This document shows, in pieces, positions 43,033-51,522 of a stretch of 64,000 nt of DNA. The position numbers were made by a program, and so were the translations under genes. Origin of the DNA: Armatimonadetes bacterium Uphvl-Ar1. GTDB taxonomy: Bacteria; Armatimonadota; Fimbriimonadia; Fimbriimonadales; Fimbriimonadaceae. The notes under the pieces are model-generated. The model was given only the letters and a program-made list of their open reading frames with translations. It did no database searches and was not told the DNA's origin. Numbering within the stretch: the stretch's first letter is position 1; each line of letters begins with the position of its first letter. Location of the stretch: positions 1,116,001-1,180,000 of the forward strand of contig CP021423.1 of the NCBI GenBank assembly GCA_002162075.1. The letters are read 5' to 3'.

Positions 43033-44238
43033 ATGACCTTGCCGCTTTCAGACCGCGCCAAAGCAATGCCCGCTTCCCCGATTCGCAAGCTTGCCCCATT
43101 TGCTGATCAAGCCAAAAAAGACGGAGTCACGGTCTACCATCTCAATATTGGGCAACCAGATGTCCCAAGCCCACAACAATTTTGGGATGCGATCAAAAAT
43201 ATAAATCTGAGCGTTCTCGAATACTCAAATTCCGCGGGGATCGCAGAATTACGAGAAAAGGCCGCGGCTGACTATCGGCGGCAAGGAATCGATGTCACCG
43301 CCGATCAGGTCTTGATCACAACCGCTGGTTCAGAGTCCCTCAGCATTGCCCTCAGCGTGATTTGCAATGCGGGCGACGAGGTGATTATCCCCGAACCACT
43401 CTATGCAAACTACATCGGTTTTGCCGCTGGGACGGGCATCAAAGTTGTTCCCATACCGACTTACATAGAGTCGGGGTTCGCCCTTCCACCCTCGGAAGAT
43501 TTTGCACGGCGCATCACCGCAAAGACTCGCGCGATCGTCATCTGTAACCCGGGGAACCCAACCGGCACCACGTACTCACGCGAACAACTGAACGAATTGC
43601 TTGCGATTGCGAGAAAGCACAACCTTTATGTGATTGCCGATGAAGTGTATCGAGAATTTTGTTATGATGGGATCAGACCCGTCAGCGTCCTCCAGCTTGA
43701 GAATTCCGACCAAAACGTGATCATGGTGGATTCTGTCAGCAAGAAATTTAGCTTGTGTGGAGCCCGAATTGGCTTCTATGTGACACGTAATTTAGAACTC
43801 ATGGGCCCGGCGATCCGGTTTGCCCAGGCTCGACTCAGTAGCCCAACTCTGGAGATGATGGGCGTGATGGCTGCATACGATACACCCGCAAGCTATTTCG
43901 ACGAACTGCGGGCAGAATATACGAAGCGACGAGATCTCCTTATATCGCGCTTGCGCGCGATCCCCGGCGTGGTCTGCCCGGATATTCAAGGAGCATTCTA
44001 TGCAATGGTTCGGCTTCCCATTGATGATAGCGACAAATTTTGCCAGTGGATGCTGGAATCATTCCGCCATAGCAACAGCACCGTCATGATGGCACCGGGA
44101 ACAGGATTCTATGCCACTCCAGGCTCCGGAAAAGACGAAGTACGAATCGCGTACGTTTTGAATACTGAAAAGCTTGGTTTAGCCATGGATTGTCTAGAAA
44201 TTGCCCTCAAGCAATATCCAGGACGCACTACCGCTTAA
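43033..44238 (+). CDS. Class I/II pyridoxal-phosphate aminotransferase
   Basis: The fold type I aminotransferase of 401 residues carries VYHLNIGQPDVPSPQ, NPGNPTGTTYSREQL, YVIADEVYREF and the PLP lysine in VDSVSKKFSLCGARIG. It is close to aspartate aminotransferases of the AspB group, though substrates such as Tyr or other amino acids are possible. A TAGACT element is 12 bases before the ATG. Its end overlaps a convergent gene by 11 bases. Confidence 0.92.
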   Translation: MTLPLSDRAKAMPASPIRKLAPFADQAKKDGVTVYHLNIGQPDVPSPQQFWDAIKNINLSVLEYSNSAGIAELREKAAADYRRQGIDVTADQVLITTAGSESLSIALSVICNAGDEVIIPEPLYANYIGFAAGTGIKVVPIPTYIESGFALPPSEDFARRITAKTRAIVICNPGNPTGTTYSREQLNELLAIARKHNLYVIADEVYREFCYDGIRPVSVLQLENSDQNVIMVDSVSKKFSLCGARIGFYVTRNLELMGPAIRFAQARLSSPTLEMMGVMAAYDTPASYFDELRAEYTKRRDLLISRLRAIPGVVCPDIQGAFYAMVRLPIDDSDKFCQWMLESFRHSNSTVMMAPGTGFYATPGSGKDEVRIAYVLNTEKLGLAMDCLEIALKQYPGRTTA

Positions 44239-44659
44239 CGAGCATCCAGGCCGCGAGAACTGCTTGAATTGACCAAGCCAAAGCTCTGGGCCAGTTCGTC
44301 CGGATGAGTTGCTCAATCAATTCCACGTCCTTTGTAACCAATTTCATGTGAATTGGCCCACTAACGACGCCCGTCCACCCCACAGATAGCGCAAGGCAGA
44401 GGATAACTGATCCCTTCACCCACCACGAATCTGAGAGGCTCAGAGCCGCAAATGAGCACAGTATCTGAAGAATCATCGGCGGCCCTACCAAAATTCCGGT
44501 TGCAGAAGTATGCATGGCATGAAATTGACTCCAATCTTCACCGGATACAAACTTAAATGCCGGGTAATGAACCAGACCGACGTACCACCCCACCGCCGCC
44601 ATCCAAGCGGCGCTACAAGCAAGTCCAACCCAAATCAACCGATCCCAATCCACAAACAC
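44228..44659 (-). CDS. Four-helix integral membrane protein, unknown
   Basis: The 143-residue protein has four hydrophobic segments and conserved-looking polar motifs VGLVHYPAFKFVSGEDWSQF and MHTSATGILVGPPMI with paired His. I have seen similar uncharacterised proteins in Planctomycetes and relatives, but no function is known. The start is GTG at 44659 or GTG 44653; no Shine-Dalgarno sequence is visible. Confidence 0.7.
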   Translation of the reverse strand: MFVDWDRLIWVGLACSAAWMAAVGWYVGLVHYPAFKFVSGEDWSQFHAMHTSATGILVGPPMILQILCSFAALSLSDSWWVKGSVILCLALSVGWTGVVSGPIHMKLVTKDVELIEQLIRTNWPRALAWSIQAVLAAWMLVKR

Positions 44660-44671
44660 CTTCTATGCAAA

Positions 44672-44703
44672 AAAACCTCGTTCTGCTATCAGAACGAGGT
44701 TTT
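44672..44703 (-). terminator. Terminator of rpmB
   Basis: AACCTCGTTCTG and CAGAACGAGGTT form a 12-bp stem around CTAT. The minus strand continues into a run of seven T. It follows the rpmB stop by 20 bases. Confidence 0.93.
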
Positions 44704-44722
44704 GCGCAGTGAGTTTGAAATC

Positions 44723-44989
44723 TTAAACGTTGTAGTCTGGCTTGATCAACCAGGCTTTGGGAATCGGCTTCAGTCCGCAAATAACTGCGGCATATTCGTC
44801 GGTCTTCATTACGGAAGCAGCAACCGTAAGTCGAACCTTACCGTTCGGGGTTTGAATCGTAACCGTTTGGAGGTTGGCGTGCTGCCATCGGTTCTTGTGC
44901 GGGGCTCGGAACTTCCAAGCCGAGTGTCGGTGCCGCACGTGCTTTGCTTTATTCGCTTTCTTTCCGCTTACTTGACAGACCTTTGCCAT
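44723..44989 (-). CDS. rpmB: 50S ribosomal protein L28
   Basis: The 88-residue protein begins MAKVCQVSGKKANKAKHVRH and continues HSAWKFRAPHKNRW, QTVTIQTPNGKVRLTVAASVMKT, as in L28. The zinc-type Cys pairs are reduced to a single CQVSGK Cys. The frame extends upstream through the tRNA region but the ATG at 44989 is the family start. rpmG is not adjacent. Confidence 0.95.
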   Translation of the reverse strand: MAKVCQVSGKKANKAKHVRHRHSAWKFRAPHKNRWQHANLQTVTIQTPNGKVRLTVAASVMKTDEYAAVICGLKPIPKAWLIKPDYNV

Positions 44990-45084
44990 CTCAATCTCCG
45001 TTTTCCTGCGCTCGCGGCTTTCGCCGCGACTCCCAATTATATCTTGTTGGTGCTTTTCACCCTGGGCACAGGGAAAAAAGTTTA

Positions 45085-45160
45085 TGGTGCCGCAAGCCGG
45101 ACTCGAACCGGCGACCCAAGCATTTTCAGTGCTTTGCTCTACCAACTGAGCTACCGCGGC
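45085..45160 (-). tRNA. tRNA-Phe (GAA)
   Basis: A 76-base cloverleaf with acceptor GCCGCGG, D-arm with AGCTCAGTTGGTAGAGC, anticodon loop CTGAAAA (anticodon GAA), T-arm GGTTCGAGTCC and an encoded CCA. It is immediately followed by tRNA-Phe's neighbour tRNA-Asp, six bases away. Confidence 0.96.
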
Positions 45161-45166
45161 ACAAAA

Positions 45167-45242
<76 letters not shown>

Positions 45243-45307
45243 GCGTGGGAACCAAATTATGCCCAACTGACCGCCATAAACGCAAGGCTCGGGACGCATG
45301 GCCCTAG

Positions 45308-46405
45308 TCATTTGCCGGAAGACAAGAGTTCTCGGACAAGGCGTCCCTGTTCTTCTCCATCCAATAAGAACGCATCATGACCCCAGGGACGACTGATTTC
45401 CACATGTTTGGAGCGCAATCCTGCTTCAATTGCCATTCTATTTAGGGCCACACTCTGGTGAGTCGGATAGATCCAGTCCGAATCAAAACTCGTAAATAGA
45501 AATTCAGCCTTGGCTCCTTCTAATGAGGGCAGTTCGAAGTAGTCAATTGCTCGCGTAACTACAAGGAATGTATTGGCATCGAATCGAGCCGTGAATTTAT
45601 CCCCTTGATAGTTCAAATAGCTCTCAACCGCGAACTCAATTCCTCCGTCAAAAGCAAAGTTATCTTTTCCTTGCAGTCGCCGTCCAAATTTTTGCCGAAA
45701 GCTGTCTTCGCTTAAATAGCTGAGATGGCCAATCATTCTTGCTACCGCAAGTCCGTTCAACGGCCCAGCCGAACCATAGTAATCGCCCCCTCGAAACCCT
45801 GGATCGCGCAGAATAGCCTGCCGACTTGACTCATTGAATCCAATTTGCATCGCATCGTGAGCCGCGCAGCTTGCCGTACACCAAACCCGGGCAACCGAAT
45901 CAGGAAATTGAACTGACCACGAGAGTGCTTGCATCCCGCCCATACTCCCTCCAGCAACAAGTGCCCATTGTTCAATCTTCAAGTTCCGCATCAGTCGTTC
46001 CTGGGCAACAACCATGTCCTCAATTTGAACCGCTGGAAATCGAGAGCCGTAGTGCCGACCATCCGGATCAACCGAACTTGGACCCGTTGAACCCTGGCAC
46101 CCACCCAAAACATTTGAGCCAACGACGAAATATTGATTTGTGTCAATTGCCAAACCTGGCCCAACCAGACGATCCCACCACCCAATCGCGTGAGAATCTC
46201 CGCTCAGGGCATGACAAATCAGAATTGCGTTATCTCGCGCCTCGTTCAATTGACCCCAAGTCTCAAAGGCAATCGTGACTGATGCCAAGCGGCCCCCTGC
46301 CTTCAAATCCATGGATCCGATGTTAGTAAATTGACGAACAGCCTCAACAACTGCCGTGCGCTCGTTCTCAGAAAAAAGGGCATCGTCGGGTGATTTGCTC
46401 GTCAT
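45308..46405 (-). CDS. metX: Homoserine O-acetyltransferase (MetX family)
   Basis: MetX activates homoserine for methionine synthesis. The alpha/beta-hydrolase blocks are NAILICHALSGDSHAIGWW, the nucleophile Ser in AGGSMGGMQAL, SDWIYPTHQS with the Asp, and HDAFLLD with the His. Length 365 is normal. Succinyl-CoA use cannot be excluded by eye. The ATG is 8 bases after a TAGATT element, indicating a leaderless message. Confidence 0.94.
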   Translation of the reverse strand: MTSKSPDDALFSENERTAVVEAVRQFTNIGSMDLKAGGRLASVTIAFETWGQLNEARDNAILICHALSGDSHAIGWWDRLVGPGLAIDTNQYFVVGSNVLGGCQGSTGPSSVDPDGRHYGSRFPAVQIEDMVVAQERLMRNLKIEQWALVAGGSMGGMQALSWSVQFPDSVARVWCTASCAAHDAMQIGFNESSRQAILRDPGFRGGDYYGSAGPLNGLAVARMIGHLSYLSEDSFRQKFGRRLQGKDNFAFDGGIEFAVESYLNYQGDKFTARFDANTFLVVTRAIDYFELPSLEGAKAEFLFTSFDSDWIYPTHQSVALNRMAIEAGLRSKHVEISRPWGHDAFLLDGEEQGRLVRELLSSGK

Positions 46406-46413
46406 TCTTTCAA

Positions 46414-46419
46414 AATCTA
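46414..46419 (-). promoter_or_regulatory. metX -10 element, leaderless spacing
   Basis: TAGATT on the minus strand ends 8 bases before the metX ATG. No ribosome binding site lies between. Confidence 0.45.
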
Positions 46420-46474
46420 CCTGCTACGAGTACGGGTTCCCCCAAACCCATGCAACAAGTCACCCGCTCCATGA

Positions 46475-46480
46475 TATAAT
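46475..46480 (+). promoter_or_regulatory. -10 element of the third PEP-CTERM gene
   Basis: A perfect TATAAT lies 37 bases before the ATG at 46518. CGGAGAGA before the start supplies the ribosome binding site. Confidence 0.5.
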
Positions 46481-46517
46481 TGAGGTTCATTTCCTGATTT
46501 TCGGAGAGACAACAACA

Positions 46518-47222
46518 ATGAAAAGAGTTCTGCTGCTCGCCTTCGCGTGCGTTTTTGCCCCGCTTGCTTCTGCCCAATCGTTTGGCTTTGAAACCTCAGA
46601 AGGATTTACCGTTGGCAACTTGGACGGTCAACAAAGCTGGAATGGTGCCTCCAACGCAACAGTCAGCACTGAGCGAGCGAGGACAGGCGCACAATCCGTT
46701 AAGACGGTTGGTGGATCATTTGGAGGTTCCTCGTGGAAGGACTTCAGCCCAACTTTAACAAGCCAATTCTTCATGTCTGTCTATGTCAATATCGTCTCAG
46801 GGAGCTCAAATGATCGCATTTTTGGAATCACCGCATTCAATGGATTCACAACCGGCCCTAACGTAACCGTTTCATCTAGTGGACAAGTGAGAGCCGGAAA
46901 CTCATCCGCTTTTTCTGCTCCGGTTGTGGGAAATCTCACATCTGCCGCAACTGATCGATGGATTCAAATTGGGCTGCTTTACACACCGGGCACCACATCC
47001 GCAACGGTTTTTGCCGATGGTCAGCAGTACAATCTGACATTGGGTTCCGCCTTGAGTCAAATCACCGACATAGGAATTTATTCTGATTACATCAGCGACA
47101 TCAATAGTACGGGAACCGCCTACTTTGATGACTACAATGTTGGTGACGCCGTTCCTGAGCCTGCAACTCTCATCGTTTTGGGGACTGCTGCATTTGCAGC
47201 TGCTCGGCGAAAACGAAAGTAA
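46518..47222 (+). CDS. PEP-CTERM sorted secreted protein (third)
   Basis: The 234-residue protein has a signal peptide (MKRVLLLAFACVFAPLASAQ), a jelly-roll-like domain parallel to the 31-32 kb pair (NLDGQQSWNGASNATVSTE, ITDIGIYSDY, GTAYFDDYNVG) and a PEP-CTERM tail (VPEPATLIVLGTAAFAAARR). It is a more distant member of the same family. A strong terminator follows. The ATG 46518 is used; the frame extends upstream across metX. Confidence 0.9.
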   Translation: MKRVLLLAFACVFAPLASAQSFGFETSEGFTVGNLDGQQSWNGASNATVSTERARTGAQSVKTVGGSFGGSSWKDFSPTLTSQFFMSVYVNIVSGSSNDRIFGITAFNGFTTGPNVTVSSSGQVRAGNSSAFSAPVVGNLTSAATDRWIQIGLLYTPGTTSATVFADGQQYNLTLGSALSQITDIGIYSDYISDINSTGTAYFDDYNVGDAVPEPATLIVLGTAAFAAARRKRK

Positions 47223-47239
47223 GCCGAATGTCAGCATAA

Positions 47240-47276
47240 AAAATCCCCTCTTGATTGATCAAAGAGGGGATTTTTA
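47240..47276. terminator. Bidirectional terminator
   Basis: ATCCCCTCTT pairs with AAGAGGGGAT, flanked by A and T runs on opposite sides, so it functions on both strands between the PEP-CTERM gene and the convergent pilT. The stem sequence repeats that of the terminators at 31011 and 31968. Confidence 0.9.
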
Positions 47277-47277
47277 A

Positions 47278-48471
47278 TTACTCGCCGCCGACTCTCGGAC
47301 GATTCGGCTGACCCCGAACGACACTTGGCGGTGCCGCAGGCGCTTCGGTGGAATTCCCTGCTCCCGGACTTGTTGGTGGCGGAGCATCACCTTTCACGGC
47401 ATTCGGGCTACCCAGAGCAATAATGCGGTCGAACTCAAATGGATCTTTGGCCTTGTTTCTCGCTTCTTCAGCTTCGACAAACCCTGCTTCAACCAACTTC
47501 GACAACGATTGGTCGAGAGTCTGCATTTTTTGTCGCGATCCGGTTTGGATGATCGAGCCTATTTGATAGGTCTTGTTTTCCCGAATCAAGTTGCGCACCG
47601 CACTCGTTGCATTCAAGATTTCAAAAGCCGCAATTCGCCCCCGTCCATCTTTTCGACGAACAAGCGACTGACTCACAACACCCAGCAAGTTGACCGACAA
47701 TTGCATGCGAATTTGCTGCTGTTGGTGCATCGGGAAGACATCAACGATACGATCAACTGTTTGAAGCGCATCAACTGTGTGAAGAGTGGCAAAAACCAAG
47801 TGTCCGGTTTCTGCCGCCGTGATCGCAAGGTGGATTGTCTCCAAATCGCGCATTTCCCCGACCAGAATCACATCCGGGTCTTGTCGCAAAACATATTTCA
47901 ATGCGTTCGCGAAGCTGTGTGTATCCACATCCAATTCCCGCTGATTGATCAGTGCTCGGTGATCATCATGGACAAATTCAATCGGGTCTTCGACCGTCAT
48001 GATGTGAACATCTTGGGTTCGGTTTATTCGATCAACCATTGCGGCCAAGGTTGTAGACTTTCCGCTTCCTGCTGGCCCGGTCACCAAAACCAACCCACGA
48101 GGTCGCTCAATAAAATCGTAACATGCGGGCGGAAGATTCAAATCTTCCATTGATGCCACATCGAACGGAATCACACGAAAAACAGCTTGAGCATGCTCTC
48201 TCTGTTGGAATAGGTTTCCTCGAAAACGGGCTACTCCCGTGATTTCGTGAGCAAAGTCAAGCTCCATATCCCGGTCAAACTTCTCAATCTGATCCGGCCT
48301 GAGCAAATTCTTAATCGAGGTTCGGAATGTCGCATCATCAAAGTGCGGCACTTCCTCCATCTCGTAAAGTTCGCCGTAAACGCGGACGTACACCTTGCCC
48401 GTATCCGTTTTGAAGTGGAGGTCAGACCCGTTCCGCTTCACACACTCACGCAAAAGCTCTTCAATGTGCAA
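47278..48471 (-). CDS. PilT-family twitching motility ATPase (paralogue 3)
   Basis: Secretion-type ATPase that retracts type IV pili. The N-terminal PAS-like domain is followed by Walker A in VTGPAGSGKSTTLAAMV, the Asp box MTVEDPIEFVHDDHR, Walker B LVGEMRDLETIHLAI, and the His box ATLHTVDALQTVDRI. The 397-residue protein has a C-terminal Pro/Gly-rich tail (PPPTSPGAGNSTEAPAAPPS) beyond the usual 350. It overlaps the next PilT gene by 11 bases. Confidence 0.93.
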   Translation of the reverse strand: MHIEELLRECVKRNGSDLHFKTDTGKVYVRVYGELYEMEEVPHFDDATFRTSIKNLLRPDQIEKFDRDMELDFAHEITGVARFRGNLFQQREHAQAVFRVIPFDVASMEDLNLPPACYDFIERPRGLVLVTGPAGSGKSTTLAAMVDRINRTQDVHIMTVEDPIEFVHDDHRALINQRELDVDTHSFANALKYVLRQDPDVILVGEMRDLETIHLAITAAETGHLVFATLHTVDALQTVDRIVDVFPMHQQQQIRMQLSVNLLGVVSQSLVRRKDGRGRIAAFEILNATSAVRNLIRENKTYQIGSIIQTGSRQKMQTLDQSLSKLVEAGFVEAEEARNKAKDPFEFDRIIALGSPNAVKGDAPPPTSPGAGNSTEAPAAPPSVVRGQPNRPRVGGE

Positions 48472-49555
48472 GGTTCGTTGCCTCCGCTAATCCTTCTTTC
48501 TCAGCCCGCCGGTGAAACTCCGCCGTGTTTGAACTCTTCACCAAGGCATGTTCGTAATCCACTTTCTTTTCCCGTAACAACTTCAAAAGCGATCCATCTA
48601 GGGTTTGCATTCCAAAATCAATCCCCGTTTGAATGTGCGGCAGGATTTGGTGAGTTTTTCCGTCTCGAATCAACGTCCGAATCGCCGGGGTACAGACCAT
48701 GACTTCGTGCGCCGCAACCCGGCCCTTACCATCTTGTGTCGGCAAGAGAGTTTGAGAGACAACTGCCTGGAGGGTTACGCTCAGCTGAGTTCGAATCTGC
48801 GCTTGTTGCTCGCTATCAAAAACGTCAACAATCCGGTCAATTGTCTGAGCCGCATCTACTGTGTGCAAGGTACTGAAGACTAAGTGTCCGGTTTCTGCCG
48901 CTGTGATCGCCAACTGAATGGTCTCCAAGTCCCGCATTTCCCCAACCAAAATCACGTCGGGATTCTGCCGCATGACGTGTTTCAGCGCATCGGCAAAGCT
49001 GTGAGTATCTGTTCCAAGTTCTCGCTGATTGACAATGCTCGATTTATCCTCGTGGACGTATTCGATTGGATCTTCCACTGTGATGATGTGCCGTCGCACA
49101 TTCATGTTGATGTGGTTGATCATGGCGGCAAGCGATGTGGACTTCCCGCTACCCGTTGGACCAGTCACCAGAATCAGACCCCTCGGCAATAGGCTCAACC
49201 CTTTGGTAACCGGCGGCAAGCGAAGCTCATCAATTGTCCGAATTTCGTACGGAATCAATCGAAACACTCCGCCCACCTGGTGACGTTGCCAAAACAAGTT
49301 GACCCGGAATCGGGCAAGACCCGGCACTGCCACCGAAAGATCGCATTCCAGGAATTCGTAAAGCCTCTCCTTTCTTTCGGGGGTCAAGATGGATTGGAAA
49401 ATCGTTTCCAATTCATCTCCCGGAATTGATTCAGCATTAACCCGAACCAAGTCCCCACGAATACGCATGATCGGGGGGTTGTTTGCTTTCAGGTGCAGGT
49501 CGCTCGCATCGCGCTCAACAACCTGCCGCAATAGTGCTTCCAGCTTCGGATGCAT
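48461..49555 (-). CDS. PilT-family twitching motility ATPase (paralogue 2)
   Basis: A 364-residue ATPase with the same blocks: ASDLHLKANNPPIMRIRGD, VTGPTGSGKSTSLAAM, ITVEDPIEYVHEDK, LVGEMRDLETIQLAIT and STLHTVDAAQTIDRI. It lies between two other PilT homologues on the minus strand, 9 bases after the first. PilT or PilU roles cannot be told apart by sequence here. Confidence 0.93.
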   Translation of the reverse strand: MHPKLEALLRQVVERDASDLHLKANNPPIMRIRGDLVRVNAESIPGDELETIFQSILTPERKERLYEFLECDLSVAVPGLARFRVNLFWQRHQVGGVFRLIPYEIRTIDELRLPPVTKGLSLLPRGLILVTGPTGSGKSTSLAAMINHINMNVRRHIITVEDPIEYVHEDKSSIVNQRELGTDTHSFADALKHVMRQNPDVILVGEMRDLETIQLAITAAETGHLVFSTLHTVDAAQTIDRIVDVFDSEQQAQIRTQLSVTLQAVVSQTLLPTQDGKGRVAAHEVMVCTPAIRTLIRDGKTHQILPHIQTGIDFGMQTLDGSLLKLLREKKVDYEHALVKSSNTAEFHRRAEKEGLAEATNLAH

Positions 49556-49564
49556 GGTCTTGTC

Positions 49565-50644
49565 TTACCGCCGTAGCATCTGCTTCAGTTCAGAAAGGAT
49601 GCCCGCATAATTGTACGCGACTTCCTCGGTGATGATGCCTGCCTTAACATAGCGAGCAAGGGATTGGTTCATCGTTTGCATGCCCCAGAATCCGCCTTCG
49701 TTCATCAAGTGATAAAGATCGCCAAAGTTGCCGTCTTCAATCGCCTTGCTGACTGTCGGTGTACAGATCAAGATTTCCGCCGCAACAACCCGACCATTTC
49801 CGTCCGCTCGCGGAACAAGCTTTTGCGCGACGACCGCTCGAAGAGAGTTGGAGAGTCGTTGTGACAAGTGAACCTTTTCGTGCGGCGGGAACATGTTGAT
49901 AACCCGGTCGAGGGTTTCGTAAGCTGAAGCTGTGTGAACCGTGGAGAAGACCAAGTGACCCGTTTCCCCCGCTTGGAGCGCAACGTTCATCGTTGTGGTG
50001 TCGCGCATTTCCCCGACGAGAATGACGTCCGGAGCTTCCCGAACAACGGCCCGCATTGCGGGATAGAAGTCTTCTGTGTCAATCCCGATCTCGCGTTGAC
50101 TGACGTAGCTGTTCTTGTCCTTGTGTTCAACCTCAAGCGGGTCCTCAATGGTGACGATGTGGCACCGGCGTTGCTCGTTGATAATATCGAGCAGAGCTGA
50201 AAGCGTCGTTGTTTTCCCTGAACCCGTCGGACCAGTAACAAGAACCAATCCTTGGCGGTTCTTAGTGATTTCGGAAAGCGACGGCGGCATCCCCAATTCT
50301 TCCAGGGTTCGGATTCGGGAAGGAACGATCCGCATAACGGTTGCGATGGTGCCCCGCTGGCTGTAAACGTTGGTCCGAACCCGGCACTTCCCTTCTAAAA
50401 CGAACGCCAAGTCCATTTCGCGGTTATCTAAAAATTTGTTCCATTGCCGCTCATTCATGACCGACCTCATGAGTCTCTCAACATCATGTTCAGTCATAAC
50501 TGGCCACTCGCCCGGTAAATCTCGAATAAAGCTAAACTGCTTCATTCTCGGTTTACTTCCAACCTTGAGGAAGATGTCAGAGGCGGTTTCGTTGTAACCG
50601 ATTTCAATCAATTCGCGGATATCAATGGAAGCTGCGTCACGCAT
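49565..50644 (-). CDS. pilT: PilT-family twitching motility ATPase (paralogue 1)
   Basis: The first of three, 359 residues: VTGPTGSGKTTTLSALL (Walker A), VTIEDPLEVEHKDK, LVGEMRDTTTMNVALQ (Walker B) and STVHTASAYETLDRV. It differs most from the other two (MEWP-like N-terminus ASIDIRELIEIGYNETASDIF). Gene order and small gaps show one operon of three ATPases with an additional gene upstream at 50656. The pil structural genes are not present. Confidence 0.93.
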   Translation of the reverse strand: MRDAASIDIRELIEIGYNETASDIFLKVGSKPRMKQFSFIRDLPGEWPVMTEHDVERLMRSVMNERQWNKFLDNREMDLAFVLEGKCRVRTNVYSQRGTIATVMRIVPSRIRTLEELGMPPSLSEITKNRQGLVLVTGPTGSGKTTTLSALLDIINEQRRCHIVTIEDPLEVEHKDKNSYVSQREIGIDTEDFYPAMRAVVREAPDVILVGEMRDTTTMNVALQAGETGHLVFSTVHTASAYETLDRVINMFPPHEKVHLSQRLSNSLRAVVAQKLVPRADGNGRVVAAEILICTPTVSKAIEDGNFGDLYHLMNEGGFWGMQTMNQSLARYVKAGIITEEVAYNYAGILSELKQMLRR

Positions 50645-50655
50645 AGTGGGTTCTC

Positions 50656-51402
50656 TTACTTTTTCCGATTCTTCTGCCCGGGTCGAAGCAGGGCGAAGTA
50701 TACCAAAGCCCCGGCAATCACAATCCCTGAAATCAAGATCGGAAGAACAAATATGGGCAACCCCGAAGGAGTTGCGGGTTTTTTGACTGGATCAGGCATT
50801 TCTGACAGCGATCCGGGAATCTCGATCAAGCGAGTGTCTTGGGTCAAAACTTCAACCCGGTATTCAATTCCATCCGGCTCTTGAAGAATTTTCCCCTCTA
50901 CCATTACTGCCTCATCAACATAGCTTTGAAGCGAATTGGGGCTTACCTTTTCCCCGTCAAAGTGAATCAAAAAGCTTGAAATCATCGGTGTGGAACTCCC
51001 GAGGAATGCTTTGACGAGGGCATCAATATTTAGTCGATCATTTTGACGATCAATCAGATTGTCACAGGCAAAAGTCGCTCTCAGAACCGAATCCCCTGAT
51101 TCCGAACCCAAATCCATCGGCTTGACTTGCAATCCACGAATCTCCGAGCCTGCAAATTTGCCAACAAGCGTCGCCTGGAGTTGGAGCAACGATGGACTGT
51201 AGCCGGGGTCTCGCACCGTCACCGTGACCATGTCTGATCCCATTTCTGGCTTTTTGACAACAATGAAGACTTGAGGAGGTGTGGCGAACGGAATCTCTTG
51301 CTTTCCTTCCTCCCCCTGCCCAAATCCCAGAGCCATCACCCCCATCAAAATCACCGTGATCAGCCAACGCACGCCAAAAGTATGACTCCTTCGCACCGTC
51401 AC
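50656..51402 (-). CDS. Bitopic membrane protein ahead of the PilT genes, unknown
   Basis: Using GTG 51402, preceded by GGGAGGAAT, gives a 248-residue protein with an N-terminal signal/anchor (WLITVILMGVMALGFG), a beta-rich external domain (MVTVTVRDPGYSPSLLQLQ...) and a C-terminal membrane helix (IFVLPILISGIVIAGALVYF) with a basic cytoplasmic tail. A TTG at 51471 could start it earlier. I recognise no family. It is 11 bases before pilT, so it may help pilus function. Confidence 0.65.
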   Translation of the reverse strand: MTVRRSHTFGVRWLITVILMGVMALGFGQGEEGKQEIPFATPPQVFIVVKKPEMGSDMVTVTVRDPGYSPSLLQLQATLVGKFAGSEIRGLQVKPMDLGSESGDSVLRATFACDNLIDRQNDRLNIDALVKAFLGSSTPMISSFLIHFDGEKVSPNSLQSYVDEAVMVEGKILQEPDGIEYRVEVLTQDTRLIEIPGSLSEMPDPVKKPATPSGLPIFVLPILISGIVIAGALVYFALLRPGQKNRKK

Positions 51403-51481
51403 AACCGGCAATTCCTCCCTCAAAACCGGCAAGATGTGGAACAAAAAAGTAAAAACTGCGTAAAGACGCAAACAGAGCCGA

Positions 51482-51487
51482 TATAAT
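51482..51487 (+). promoter_or_regulatory. greA -10 element
   Basis: TATAAT stands 35 bases before the greA ATG, with a TTTGAGGAGC ribosome binding site in the leader. The -35 region is not well matched. The facing gene at 50656 may share this region. Confidence 0.5.
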
Positions 51488-51522
51488 ACGCGTCTCTTTG
51501 AGGAGCAAATCGCTACAAAACT

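Noticed and set aside
44990-45145. Extension of the L28 frame upstream through tRNA-Phe
   Set aside because: The region encodes a tRNA; L28 begins at MAKVCQVSGKK.
47509-48153. Plus-strand open frame opposite a pilT gene
   Set aside because: It is antisense to conserved Walker motifs and has no features of its own.
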